DNA of 64,000 nucleotides from positions 2,568,001 to 2,632,000 of the forward strand of contig NZ_CP059576.1 in assembly GCF_014109825.1 (NCBI RefSeq). Direction: 5' to 3'. This stretch comes from Legionella sp. PC997 (GTDB lineage: Bacteria; Pseudomonadota; Gammaproteobacteria; Legionellales; Legionellaceae). The notes beneath the pieces are model-generated. The model worked only from the letters and a program-made list of their open reading frames with translations. It was not told the origin of the DNA and did no database searches. The position numbers were made by a program, and so were the translations under genes. Of the stretch, positions 55,441 to 64,000 are shown piece after piece (positions within the stretch are counted from its first letter, which is position 1; every line of letters begins with the position of its first letter).

Positions 55441-56085
55441 TTATGACGTTTCGATTAAGGAGTTAGAATGCTCAGTAACCACCAGAGTATGGAGTAAATT
55501 AATTTTTATAAGCTCAGCTAGAGTCTTAGTTCCCATTTTACGCATCACGTTCGCACGGTGAACTTCTACTGTAGATATAGAAATATCAAGGGTATGAGCT
55601 ATTTGTTTATTTAATTTTCCTTCAATTACTAAATCCATCACCTGGCGCTCACGTTTAGTCAAACGTTCTAACCGTTCATAAAAATCAGATTGCGGTTGAA
55701 GAGAATGGGAGTGGATTTTTTTAAGGCATTTTTGAGTAATTTCCAGTAAATGCTGATGATTTACAGGCTTAAGAATAAAATCAGTAGCCCCTGCTTTCAT
55801 CGCTCGTACGGCCATTGGAATGTCCCCATAGCCCGTGATCATGATGATTGAAAGCTGATTTCTGGATGCATTAAGATGCTCGAGCAATTCTAAACCACTC
55901 ATAAGCGGCATCCGCACGTCGATAATCAAACATCCTTTTTGCATGGAATCATAACTATCAAGAAATGCTTCAGCATTTTCATAAGTGCGTACTGGAATAT
56001 TTACAGACTCAAATAACCACCGGAATGATTGACAAATTTCTGGATCATCATCCACTACAAAAACAGCCGAATTAGCAAAATCCAT
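55441..56085 (-). CDS. FixJ/NarL-type response regulator
   Basis: The 214-residue protein has an N-terminal receiver with the acidic DDD pocket (VVDDDPEI), the acceptor Asp in CLIIDVRMPLMSG and KPV near 105. A LuxR-type helix-turn-helix lies at the C-terminus (LTKRERQVMDLVIEGKLNKQ, ISISTVEVHRANVMRKMG). The FixJ-like length and linker suit a transcription activator. AAGGAAG stands before ATG 56085; the longer frame is not used. No kinase is adjacent. It is divergent from phaB, 250 bases away, and may control the PHB genes (inference). Confidence 0.93.
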   Translation of the reverse strand: MDFANSAVFVVDDDPEICQSFRWLFESVNIPVRTYENAEAFLDSYDSMQKGCLIIDVRMPLMSGLELLEHLNASRNQLSIIMITGYGDIPMAVRAMKAGATDFILKPVNHQHLLEITQKCLKKIHSHSLQPQSDFYERLERLTKRERQVMDLVIEGKLNKQIAHTLDISISTVEVHRANVMRKMGTKTLAELIKINLLHTLVVTEHSNSLIETS

Positions 56086-56335
56086 CTTTACTTCCTTGAA
56101 ATAAAAAATATAAATACTGGAGCAAAAATCATCACGTTTCCCACATAGCAAAACAAAATGATTTAAAAGTGATTAAAACTCCTTATTCTATTTCGCTTTC
56201 TAATCTAGGGTTTACCCCAGCTTCAGCCAAGGTAAAGGCTAACTAGTCATTTTACGATAAATTTTTGAATAATATCGAACCCACTTAATCTAGCATTAAA
56301 AAGAAGTAATATCCAATTCACCAGGAGAATCATGC

Positions 56336-57082
56336 ATGGAGAAAAAGATAGCAGTTGTTACAGGAGGAACCGGAGGAATAGGTACTGCAATTTGTAGACG
56401 TCTCGCAACGAATTATAAAGTAGTTGCTTGTTACTTTAAAAATGGTAAACATGATGAAGTATTGCAGTGGCAAACCCTTCAAAAAAAATCCGGACATGAT
56501 ATCGAAATTCTCTTTGCTAATCTGGTTAATTTTACTGATTGTGAATCACTCACCAGTTCAATTATTGAGCGTTTTGGCCGTATTGATATTTTGATCAATA
56601 ATGCCGGGGCTACCTGTGATGTGAACCTAAAAAAAATGGAACCTCACCATTGGCAACAAGTAATTGATGCGAATTTAACGAGTACGTTCAATATTACACG
56701 GAATGTGCTTCCCTTCATGATTGAGAAAAATTATGGGCGTATTGTTTGTATTTCATCAATTAATGGTCGGAAAGGTCAATTTGGTCAATGCAATTATGCT
56801 GCTACAAAATCTGCTTTATTTGGGTTTGCCAAGAGCTTGGCTTTGGAAGTTGCAAATAAAGGAATTACAGTAAATACTATTTCTCCTGGCTATATTGAAA
56901 CATCGATGATTACTACGTTAAAAAAAGAAGTACTCGATAAGATTACAAGCGGTATTCCTGTTGGACGACTAGGTAAACCAGAAGAAATAGCCAATGCAGT
57001 TTCTTTTTTAGTCGGTGAGGAAGCAGGATTTATCACTGGGTCGAACTTGGATATTAATGGTGGTCAATACATGGGAGCTTAG
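56336..57082 (+). CDS. phaB: Acetoacetyl-CoA reductase (PhaB-type SDR)
   Basis: The 248-residue short-chain dehydrogenase has the cofactor motif TGGTGGIGTAI, NNAG, the catalytic Ser in CISSINGRKGQFGQ and YAATKSA (Tyr and Lys). The GRKGQFGQxNYxAxKxG pattern is typical of acetoacetyl-CoA reductases, which make the 3-hydroxybutyryl-CoA used for PHB. A depolymerase gene lies two genes downstream. AGGAGAA precedes the ATG. Confidence 0.9.
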   Translation: MEKKIAVVTGGTGGIGTAICRRLATNYKVVACYFKNGKHDEVLQWQTLQKKSGHDIEILFANLVNFTDCESLTSSIIERFGRIDILINNAGATCDVNLKKMEPHHWQQVIDANLTSTFNITRNVLPFMIEKNYGRIVCISSINGRKGQFGQCNYAATKSALFGFAKSLALEVANKGITVNTISPGYIETSMITTLKKEVLDKITSGIPVGRLGKPEEIANAVSFLVGEEAGFITGSNLDINGGQYMGA

Positions 57083-57102
57083 TTCTTCATAGCTATCATT
57101 TA

Positions 57103-57128
57103 AATCGCATTCGAGTGAGGATGCGATT
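57103..57128 (+). terminator. Hairpin between phaB and the kinase-like gene
   Basis: AATCGCATTC and GGATGCGATT pair over ten positions (one G-U) around GAGTGA. A T-rich tract follows, then the next gene's GGGGAG. It could attenuate read-through within the PHB operon. Confidence 0.5.
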
Positions 57129-57159
57129 GATTTTAAGTATTTTTTTGGGGAGATCAATC

Positions 57160-58338
57160 ATGCCAAAGCTTCCTCATAATATCGAACTCATAGAAGTAAA
57201 TAAAGAAGAGTTACCCCCTCTAATTGCTTCATCCTTATCCAAGGGGATTACCGAAAAAAAAATATTATCTGACTCATTTGGTGCTTATTATCTAATCAAA
57301 AAACCGGATGCCTTAACTGTAAACGATGTATTCAAAGGGTATCTTTCTCATGAAGAACTAAATAATCCTTCTTTTGATGCGATGGAACATATTTTTTCAA
57401 TAAAGCTTGAAGGTGCTTTCCTCGAAGTTTTGATTCCACGTTTGGCAAAAAAAATGTTTGCCGATATTCTAGTTGTCCCCGAAAACCATCTACATATTGA
57501 TAAGGACCGATCAATTGGGGTCATCTCCAAATTCATCAAGGGTTTCTCTGAATTTTTATCACAAAAAGAAACAATCAAGACCGCCCCATTATTTGATCGC
57601 AATTACTTGCCTACACGAGCAAATTTATCACTCACCTTAGAAGAAGCAAAAATTCTTGGCCAATTATATGCAGTGGCGTTAGTTTTTAACTTATGGGATA
57701 TATTAAACTCCAAACTACTTAACTCAGGCTATTGTGTGGAAAGTGATGGAAGCAAACGCGCTGCAATTGTGGATTTTGGTTGTGCGGGTATTCTGAGTTA
57801 CAAAGGGCGTCATGCTGATACGTTGGCGTTGGATGATCCCAGTTTTTCTCCGACTAAGAGCATCAGTTATTCATTTTTTGGACAAAACTATCGTGATCAT
57901 TATCGCCACGGTTATGCCCTGCCCTTTGATAAATTGGTAGGACCCCTTTTACCGCATACAATAATCCCTGATTTATTCAATATGTCTGGGGAGGATATGA
58001 TTAGTCGTACTATGCTCGATGGCTTTTGTCAGGCCATTACTGTCGCAGAAAAAAATATGGCACAAAATCCTCATTTATTGGAAGAGGTATTAATGCAATC
58101 AGAGAACGCATTCACTCTAGACTCCACCTTACAAGCTCATGAACTAAAAACTCACTTGAATACCGAGTTCTATGGAAAACCGAAACAAAACGCAGATACT
58201 CTGATAACCCTGATTCAACAACGTCTTATCAGTACTAAAATGCTTATCGCTCCATTTCGGGCCGGGATACCGGCGCCTTTAATCCAAGAAGAGATCCGAG
58301 ACTGTTATTATTATGCTCAGTGTTGGTCGAAAAGTTAG
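57160..58338 (+). CDS. Kinase-like protein of unknown function in the PHB operon
   Basis: The 392-residue protein has a pattern like an atypical kinase C-lobe: LWDILNSKLLNSGY with D180 and N183, then AIVDFGCAG with D205-F206-G207. This matches the D....N and DFG elements of kinase-like folds, but there is no glycine-rich loop I can place. No signal or membrane segment is present. ATG 57160 follows GGGGAG; 57115 is an alternative. It lies between phaB and phaZ. Its role in PHB turnover, or as an effector, is inference. Confidence 0.5.
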   Translation: MPKLPHNIELIEVNKEELPPLIASSLSKGITEKKILSDSFGAYYLIKKPDALTVNDVFKGYLSHEELNNPSFDAMEHIFSIKLEGAFLEVLIPRLAKKMFADILVVPENHLHIDKDRSIGVISKFIKGFSEFLSQKETIKTAPLFDRNYLPTRANLSLTLEEAKILGQLYAVALVFNLWDILNSKLLNSGYCVESDGSKRAAIVDFGCAGILSYKGRHADTLALDDPSFSPTKSISYSFFGQNYRDHYRHGYALPFDKLVGPLLPHTIIPDLFNMSGEDMISRTMLDGFCQAITVAEKNMAQNPHLLEEVLMQSENAFTLDSTLQAHELKTHLNTEFYGKPKQNADTLITLIQQRLISTKMLIAPFRAGIPAPLIQEEIRDCYYYAQCWSKS

Positions 58339-58352
58339 CTCTCGTAAACGGA

Positions 58353-58381
58353 TATAAAATAGAAAGATTTGCTATTTTATA
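58353..58381 (+). terminator. AT-rich hairpin before phaZ
   Basis: TATAAAATAG and CTATTTTATA form a perfect 10-bp stem around nine bases, 14 bases after the kinase-like gene. Low GC makes termination uncertain. Confidence 0.4.
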
Positions 58382-58441
58382 ATTTTGTGTATATTAATTT
58401 AGTATTGCGTTGCACCATCCTAAAATATGCGAGGTACGTAC

Positions 58442-59761
58442 ATGTTTTTTAATCCTCTTGATAATCGTTATCTTTACAATATCTATGATTTTAATATGCG
58501 CTTACTCCAACCTTATTCAGATTATTTTGACACTGTAGCAAAACGTTTGCGCAGAATTTCTGACAATATTAATTTACCCGTTAACATTCCCTATGCTTCT
58601 GTTGATGATCAAAAAGCGTTGAAAAAAATTATAGAGGCAAGTTCCAGCCATTTCCGCAGACTATCGGGCTACTCTTATATTTTTCACATTATTACTAATG
58701 TATACGACAAACCCAAATTTGAAATTAATGACGTCAAAATTCAAGATGAGTATTACGATGTTCAAGAGGAACTTATTGATAGGAAAAGTTTTTGTAATCT
58801 AATTCGTTTTAAAAAAATTAATGCGGAACATTTGAATTTGCCTAAATTACTTGTGGTTGCGCCCATGTCAGGACACTATGCAACTCTGTTACGCGACACC
58901 GTTAGAAATTTACTGCCTTTATACGATGTTTATATTACGGATTGGAAAAATGCTCGTGATGTACCCTTAACTGAAGGTTCGTTTGATTTAGATGATTTCA
59001 TCAATTACATCATTTCTTATTTTAATTTGCTCGCACCCAATTTAAACGTAATGGCAGTTTGTCAGCCTACAGTTCCTGTTTTAGCTGCCGTGGCACTCAT
59101 GTCTACTAATAATTCACCCAATCTTCCCCGCACAGCAATATTACTGGGAGGACCAATTGATACGAGTCAATCCCCTACCTTACTAAACGAGTTAGCAGCT
59201 TCCCGAGGAGATGACTGGTTTCAACAAAATGTAATCTCGATTGTACCCTCTCGTTTTCCAGGGGCGATGCGACTTGTCTACCCTGGCTTTATGCAACTTG
59301 CTGGTTTTATGAGTATGAATTTTCAGCGTCATATGGAATCACTCCAAAAGGCAGTTGATCGCTACGCAGACAATCAAAAAGAAGCCGCCTTTAAGATAAT
59401 AAAATTTTATCTCGAATATTTTTCAACCATGGATCTGACTGCTGAATTTTACATGCAAACAATAAATACAGTATTTCAAGAAAAACTGCTCACCACGGGT
59501 CGCTATAAATCGCGCGGTCATAATGTGCGTTTACACGATATAAAAACCACTTCCATTCTGGCAATAGAGGGTGAGCGAGATGATATAACGGGAGTCGGAC
59601 AAACAAAATCGGTACTAGGTTTATGTAAAAATTTACCTGACTCCATGAAAAAATATCTTCTTGCGGAAGGAGTGGGACATTATGGATTATTTAACGGCAA
59701 GAAATTCCGCAACATTATTATTCCCGAAATCCATAACTTTATTGAGACACATAGTTCTTAA
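58442..59761 (+). CDS. phaZ: Intracellular polyhydroxybutyrate depolymerase
   Basis: The 439-residue protein matches the intracellular PHB depolymerase family. It opens with a typical helical N-terminus (MFFNPLDNRYLYNIYDFNMR), has LLVVAPMSGHYATLLRDTV and the active-site Cys C207 in AVCQPTVPVLAA. The CQP motif replaces the serine lipase box. GHYGLFNGKKFR holds the catalytic His. It breaks stored PHB to oligomers in the cytoplasm. ATG 58442 follows GAGG; 58427 is an alternative. It lies 103 bases after the kinase-like gene. Confidence 0.93.
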   Translation: MFFNPLDNRYLYNIYDFNMRLLQPYSDYFDTVAKRLRRISDNINLPVNIPYASVDDQKALKKIIEASSSHFRRLSGYSYIFHIITNVYDKPKFEINDVKIQDEYYDVQEELIDRKSFCNLIRFKKINAEHLNLPKLLVVAPMSGHYATLLRDTVRNLLPLYDVYITDWKNARDVPLTEGSFDLDDFINYIISYFNLLAPNLNVMAVCQPTVPVLAAVALMSTNNSPNLPRTAILLGGPIDTSQSPTLLNELAASRGDDWFQQNVISIVPSRFPGAMRLVYPGFMQLAGFMSMNFQRHMESLQKAVDRYADNQKEAAFKIIKFYLEYFSTMDLTAEFYMQTINTVFQEKLLTTGRYKSRGHNVRLHDIKTTSILAIEGERDDITGVGQTKSVLGLCKNLPDSMKKYLLAEGVGHYGLFNGKKFRNIIIPEIHNFIETHSS

Positions 59762-59840
59762 AATTCATAAAAAATATACCCTTTACGTCGAATAGGCTAA
59801 AGTACATTTTTGGAAACTAATTGAGGTAAAAGGACACCCG

Positions 59841-61982
59841 ATGAATCATATTCTTATTGTGTATGCGCAAGGGATTGAAGAATACAAGAAGCATTTTATC
59901 AGTATGCTTGAAAATTTTTTAATACAAAAAAATTACGAGATTACCCTATGTACTTCATTAAAAGATGCCTACGATGTAAGCAGCTTAAATCCACGAATTG
60001 TTACCATTCTTTATGATTGGGATGACTTTGGATTCGATGATTTACATCATTTTTCAAATCATAATAAGTTATTACCTGTTTTTGCCATGACCAATAAGCA
60101 TGCATCAATTGACATCAATCTCAGTGACTTTGTCCTTAATTTGGATTTTTTGCAATATGATGCTAATTTGGCACATGATGATTTCAAACGCATATTGCTC
60201 GCCATTGAAAAATACCGGCATGCAATTTTACCCCCTTTCACTAAAGCACTTATGCATTATGTGCAAGAATTAAATTATGCATTCTGCACTCCAGGACATT
60301 TAGGTGGAACTGCATTTCAAAAAAATCCAACCAGTGCTGCATTTTATGATTTTTATGGTAAAAATATTTTTCGCGCCGATCTTTCAGTATCAATAGAAGA
60401 ACTCGGAAGCTTATTGGAGCATTCCGGCCCTCAACGTGAAGCCGAGCAATTTATAGCAAATGTATTTAAAAGCGATCGTTCATTAATTGTAACCAACGGT
60501 ACATCAACATCCAATAAAATAGTAGGTATGTATTCGGCAACTTCGGGAGATACCGTCATTGTGGACCGGAATTGTCATAAATCGATTGCCCAGTTCTTAA
60601 TGATGGTCGATGTCATTCCCATTTATTTGAAACCTACACGAAACACTTATGGAATACTGGGAGGAATTCCCAAATCGGAATATACTGAACAAGCAATTCA
60701 CGACAAAATTCTAGAACATCCCCAAGCAGTAACCTGGCCTACTTATGCTGTAATCACGAACTCTACTTATGATGGTTTACTTTATAAGGTTGAACAAATT
60801 CAAAATGAGCTCAAAGTAAAGCATTTACATTTTGATAGCGCCTGGGTTCCATATACCCATTTCCATCCTATCTATGCTGGAAAATTCGGGCTCAGTTTAA
60901 TGCCTCAAAAAGATCAGGTCATTTTTGAAACCCAATCAACCCATAAGCTATTAGCCGCTTTTAGCCAATCATCCATGATCCACATTAAAGGGAATTATAA
61001 TGAACACATTTTGAACACAAATTATATGATGCATATGAGTACTTCTCCTTTCTATCCTCTTGTTTCAAGTTGCGAGGTTTCGGCTGCGATGATGGCAGGA
61101 ACCCATGGTTATGATTTAATCAATGAAGCAATTGAATTGGCATTAGATTTTCGAACAGAAATAAAACGATTGAAAACACAAAGTCCCGATTGGTTTTTTG
61201 ATGTATGGCAACCGGCCTTAGAAAACAAAGCATCTTGTTTCCCCTTAAAACCCAACGAAAAATGGCACGGTTTTCATGAAGTCGACGAAGATCATTTATT
61301 TTTAGATCCAATTAAGGTGACCGTTCTAGTACCAGGAATCAAGAATGATGAACTCGATGCTTGGGGTATTCCCGCTGCTATTGTGGAAAAGTTTCTTGCA
61401 TCTCATGGAATCATTGTTGAAAAAACGGGTCCCTACTCGATGTTGTTTTTATTTAGCCTAGGAATCACTCGAGCCAAATCAATGGCTCTATTGGCAGCTT
61501 TAAATAAATTCAAACAACTTTATGATGAAAACGCGCCAGTTAAAATCGTTATCCCGCAACTGCATCAAGCACATCCTGATTTTTATGAAACAATGTCCAT
61601 TCAAAGCCTGGCTAACACCCTTCATAATTTGATGTTAAAGCATCATTTACCCAAGGTGATGTACCATGCTTTTGACACACTACCTAAAGTAGTTATGACC
61701 CCTCATCAGGCATATCAAAAGCTTATTCGGCAAGAAACACAACTTATACCTTTAGCACAATTAAAAGATAAAATTTCTGCTGTCATGATCTTGCCCTATC
61801 CTCCTGGTATTCCTTTAATTATGCCCGGAGAACAAATCACAGATGATTGCGAATTGATTCTTGATTTTTTACTTATGTTAGATGATATAGGAAAAGTGCT
61901 TCCAGGTTTTGCCACTGAAATCCATGGGGTAGTCGTTGGTGAAGATGGAACAAATTATGTGCAAATAATCAAACAGTCCTAA
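59841..61982 (+). CDS. cadA: Lysine decarboxylase (CadA/LdcC-type, PLP-dependent)
   Basis: The 713-residue protein follows the E. coli LdcI/LdcC sequence from end to end. FCTPGHLGGTAFQK, VTNGTSTSNKIVGMYSA and HFDSAWVPY are in order, with the PLP lysine K369 in TQSTHKLLAAFSQ. The C-terminal part (VEKTGPYSMLFLFSLGI, PYPPGIPLIMPGEQI) is also typical. The N-terminal wing domain (1-130) is diverged. It converts lysine to cadaverine, usually for acid resistance. No CadB antiporter is adjacent. Confidence 0.94.
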   Translation: MNHILIVYAQGIEEYKKHFISMLENFLIQKNYEITLCTSLKDAYDVSSLNPRIVTILYDWDDFGFDDLHHFSNHNKLLPVFAMTNKHASIDINLSDFVLNLDFLQYDANLAHDDFKRILLAIEKYRHAILPPFTKALMHYVQELNYAFCTPGHLGGTAFQKNPTSAAFYDFYGKNIFRADLSVSIEELGSLLEHSGPQREAEQFIANVFKSDRSLIVTNGTSTSNKIVGMYSATSGDTVIVDRNCHKSIAQFLMMVDVIPIYLKPTRNTYGILGGIPKSEYTEQAIHDKILEHPQAVTWPTYAVITNSTYDGLLYKVEQIQNELKVKHLHFDSAWVPYTHFHPIYAGKFGLSLMPQKDQVIFETQSTHKLLAAFSQSSMIHIKGNYNEHILNTNYMMHMSTSPFYPLVSSCEVSAAMMAGTHGYDLINEAIELALDFRTEIKRLKTQSPDWFFDVWQPALENKASCFPLKPNEKWHGFHEVDEDHLFLDPIKVTVLVPGIKNDELDAWGIPAAIVEKFLASHGIIVEKTGPYSMLFLFSLGITRAKSMALLAALNKFKQLYDENAPVKIVIPQLHQAHPDFYETMSIQSLANTLHNLMLKHHLPKVMYHAFDTLPKVVMTPHQAYQKLIRQETQLIPLAQLKDKISAVMILPYPPGIPLIMPGEQITDDCELILDFLLMLDDIGKVLPGFATEIHGVVVGEDGTNYVQIIKQS

Positions 61983-61995
61983 AGTTCCTTACATT

Positions 61996-63954
61996 TCATG
62001 GGTTCTCTTTGAGAAGAAGATCATCAACAGATTTTCTAAGAGATCGTACCTTGGTTTGTTTTTGCTGAGGGTATCCGATTCGACCAAGAAATAAGACGGT
62101 ATTTTCATGAGAAAGTACACGTAGATTTTTGGAGATTTTAAGAGCTATATTCTGTGAGAATTTTAATTGTGAAAATTCGGTTTGGGCATCAGCATAATAT
62201 TGAAACATGAGTGGTGCAAAGTTAGGTTGCATGACTAAACCTAATTGAGTAGCAGTTAACCAAAATCGTTGCATAGCAGCACCCACTTTAAGAAAATACT
62301 CGTTTTCATCAATTGAGCTTTTGGGAATAAGAAAAAAATGAGCGCTGCAAAATAAGCTTGGAAGGAGGTCTAATTCGAATTGATTGGTTTGTATTGCACC
62401 TAATTTATTTAAAGTCGAAATTCGAGACCATGATTTAAGGGCCCATTTCATGATTCGTTGAGTTAAAGGATTAATACCTGTAGCAGCTATCGGTATGCCT
62501 TGTTGGGCTCGATTTTCGGGGGAGAATACTTGCTGATGAATGGGAAAAAGTTCTGGCATTGTCATCCGTAATTTTGTAGCCAACATGGTGAGTTTTGCTA
62601 TAGAAATTTTCTCTCTCAGCGATTCTAGCCATATAATATCAAACTCATTTCCTACTGATTCGATTAAAAGCTTTTTGGCATTACTGGTTAATTTTAATCG
62701 CTTATAAATACCCCGATCCACCGATCTTATTTTGATGCAATAAGCTAATGGGTCTGGTTTTATTTTAGATTTCTTATGGAATGTAACTGAAATTTGGTGT
62801 TGTGTACTTGAGTGAGATTCGATTTGATACTTAATCTCCAACCCAAATAAACTCGCAGCAATTTTTAATGTCTCAAGCAAGAATCCACCTGAAATTAAGG
62901 TAGGTATACCTCCATAATCATAACAATTGGTTGACGTTTCATTATTAATTACCACTCTAATTTGTGAAGGACTAACCAGTATAAATCGCCAGGGCTGTGA
63001 ATTGTCACCGCTAGGTGCCCAACGAGCAAGCTCTAAAATTTTTTCAACTGTTGTGGAGGTTTCTGATAAAAAATCGCCCTTTTCTAGACTCGAAGAACTT
63101 AAGCGTTTTTTCATTAGAGCAATTTTCAATCTTTGTACTGGATTTCGATTTCCCCAAGGCATCCACCCTATACGATGTTTGCATAGATACGGGTCAAATA
63201 TATGATATCTTGGTAATGCATAAATAGTACCTCGGTGAAGTAATATTTTCAACGCTTCAGCACCCATAACGCCGGCGCATAACTGACAGGCAATTATCGT
63301 TGAGGGCCCCCTTTCTAAATCGAAATTAACACGGCTCGGATCAACTAAGTAATGGCGATTAAATAGCTTGGGGTTGAGTCCAACTAAAAATCGTACTGGA
63401 AGGTCTTTGAGATGATACCCATTAAATTGAAAGTACTCTTCAAACGTCATTTGACCTGGCATTATCACTAAATAACACGTCCCCATTCCTATAGGCCCCG
63501 CAGTAATTGCCGGAATATTCATTTCATAAGCGCGTTTAAATACTTGGGCTCTTATATCTAAAACAAAAAAATCCAAACCATCTACATAGAGATCCACCCC
63601 ACAGAGAAATTCATTGATATTATGTTGATTAATACCTTCTTTAAAACAGGTAATTTTTACATTGGGGTTGATGTTTTTAGCCATTTCGACAAGTACATCC
63701 ATTTTTGGCTGGTGAAGAGAATCAACGGTCGCTCCAACTTGTCTATTAAAATTCTGGATTTCAAAAGTATCCATCTCGGCAAGATGAAATTGTTCAATGC
63801 CTAGACGAATTAAGGTGAGTAAATGAATTCCACCCACTCCACCAAGTCCTGCGATAGCAATTTTTTTTGTTCTAAGAAAAACTTGCTCTTCTTCAGTAAG
63901 CCAACCGATGTTACGAGTAAAAGCGTTCCGATAATCAAACTGCTCATGCTCCAT
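61996..63954 (-). CDS. Fusion of an E1-like (ThiF) adenylyltransferase and a nitroreductase-type domain
   Basis: The 652-residue protein has two parts. Residues 10-265 are an E1/ThiF-like ATP-binding domain (IAIAGLGGVGGIH, G36-x-GG-x-G41; NFNRQVGAT; DLYVDGLDFF), with CQLCAG near residue 220 as a possible adenylate-thioester or metal site. Residues 305-652 resemble a nitroreductase-fold FMN domain (ARWAPSGDNSQPWRF; IPIAATGINPLTQR; AAMQRFWLTATQLGL). Some cofactor and peptide-modification systems pair an E1-like enzyme with a nitroreductase-like dehydrogenase, but no substrate is visible here. It converges with the lysine decarboxylase 13 bases away. The ATG is at 63954. Confidence 0.82.
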   Translation of the reverse strand: MEHEQFDYRNAFTRNIGWLTEEEQVFLRTKKIAIAGLGGVGGIHLLTLIRLGIEQFHLAEMDTFEIQNFNRQVGATVDSLHQPKMDVLVEMAKNINPNVKITCFKEGINQHNINEFLCGVDLYVDGLDFFVLDIRAQVFKRAYEMNIPAITAGPIGMGTCYLVIMPGQMTFEEYFQFNGYHLKDLPVRFLVGLNPKLFNRHYLVDPSRVNFDLERGPSTIIACQLCAGVMGAEALKILLHRGTIYALPRYHIFDPYLCKHRIGWMPWGNRNPVQRLKIALMKKRLSSSSLEKGDFLSETSTTVEKILELARWAPSGDNSQPWRFILVSPSQIRVVINNETSTNCYDYGGIPTLISGGFLLETLKIAASLFGLEIKYQIESHSSTQHQISVTFHKKSKIKPDPLAYCIKIRSVDRGIYKRLKLTSNAKKLLIESVGNEFDIIWLESLREKISIAKLTMLATKLRMTMPELFPIHQQVFSPENRAQQGIPIAATGINPLTQRIMKWALKSWSRISTLNKLGAIQTNQFELDLLPSLFCSAHFFLIPKSSIDENEYFLKVGAAMQRFWLTATQLGLVMQPNFAPLMFQYYADAQTEFSQLKFSQNIALKISKNLRVLSHENTVLFLGRIGYPQQKQTKVRSLRKSVDDLLLKENP

Positions 63955-64000
63955 AATTAGTTCCTTGTCATTTCGATATTCCTCATCTTTTTAAATTATA

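Noticed and set aside
61996-63954. Thiazole/oxazole peptide-modification gene cluster around the E1-nitroreductase fusion
   Set aside because: No precursor peptide, second cyclodehydratase subunit or exporter lies nearby; the similarity is only in domain types.
1-64000. CRISPR arrays, insertion sequences and prophage genes
   Set aside because: I saw no regularly spaced repeats, transposase-like frames or phage structural genes on either strand.

Overview
The window is AT-rich chromosomal DNA that reads as a Legionella-type intracellular gammaproteobacterium. The species call is inference. It rests on the mix of ordinary housekeeping genes with eukaryote-like and host-directed proteins: a protein kinase, a RhoGAP domain protein, a mitochondrial-carrier protein and a pertussis-toxin-like ADP-ribosyltransferase. 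It also rests on a PmrA-like promoter and a polyhydroxybutyrate (PHB) block. No insertion sequence, integrase, phage, CRISPR or rRNA was seen. One tRNA, Lys(CUU), is present.

Layout. 0-13 kb: a partial gene, a eukaryotic-like kinase, a YdjM-type membrane hydrolase, a putative effector with a PmrA-like box, trmL, an arginine-type binding protein with argF behind two ARG-box-like sites and a strong promoter, a thiol dioxygenase, corA, htpX, a DUF1428 protein, a RhoGAP protein, a 49-residue DUF3309 protein, a secreted protein and a GGQ ribosome-rescue-like factor. 13-28 kb: an accessory, surface- and host-directed stretch with a 1277-residue protein of unknown role, an outer-membrane barrel, a beta-helix protein, a mitochondrial carrier, a GH17-like secreted glycosidase, a toxin-like ADP-ribosyltransferase and a TPR protein. 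28-40 kb: a diguanylate cyclase, a long carbonic anhydrase, a DUF945 protein, a cyclodipeptide-synthase-like protein, a hybrid histidine kinase, an alcohol dehydrogenase, argE and a paralogue of the 2.7-kb protein. 40-50 kb: a CopA-CopB fusion, tRNA-Lys, an MFS carrier opposite an Lrp regulator, an FAD-reductase/patatin fusion, an HExxH protein, a NUDIX hydrolase and a duplicated zinc-ribbon protein. 50-55 kb: an efflux operon with a split FUSC transporter. 55-62 kb: a FixJ-like regulator opposite phaB, a kinase-like protein, phaZ and a lysine decarboxylase. 62-64 kb: an E1-like/nitroreductase fusion.

Working together. The binding protein and argF share a promoter that ArgR probably controls, and argE adds a second arginine step. 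phaB, the kinase-like gene and phaZ form a PHB turnover unit facing a response regulator. The four efflux genes make a complete tripartite pump. The most novel items are two paralogues with a possible clan-CD (caspase-like) catalytic dyad, degenerate in one copy, the cyclodipeptide-synthase-like protein, the toxin-like ADP-ribosyltransferase and three unusual fusions. All functions are read from sequence by eye. No database search was run.
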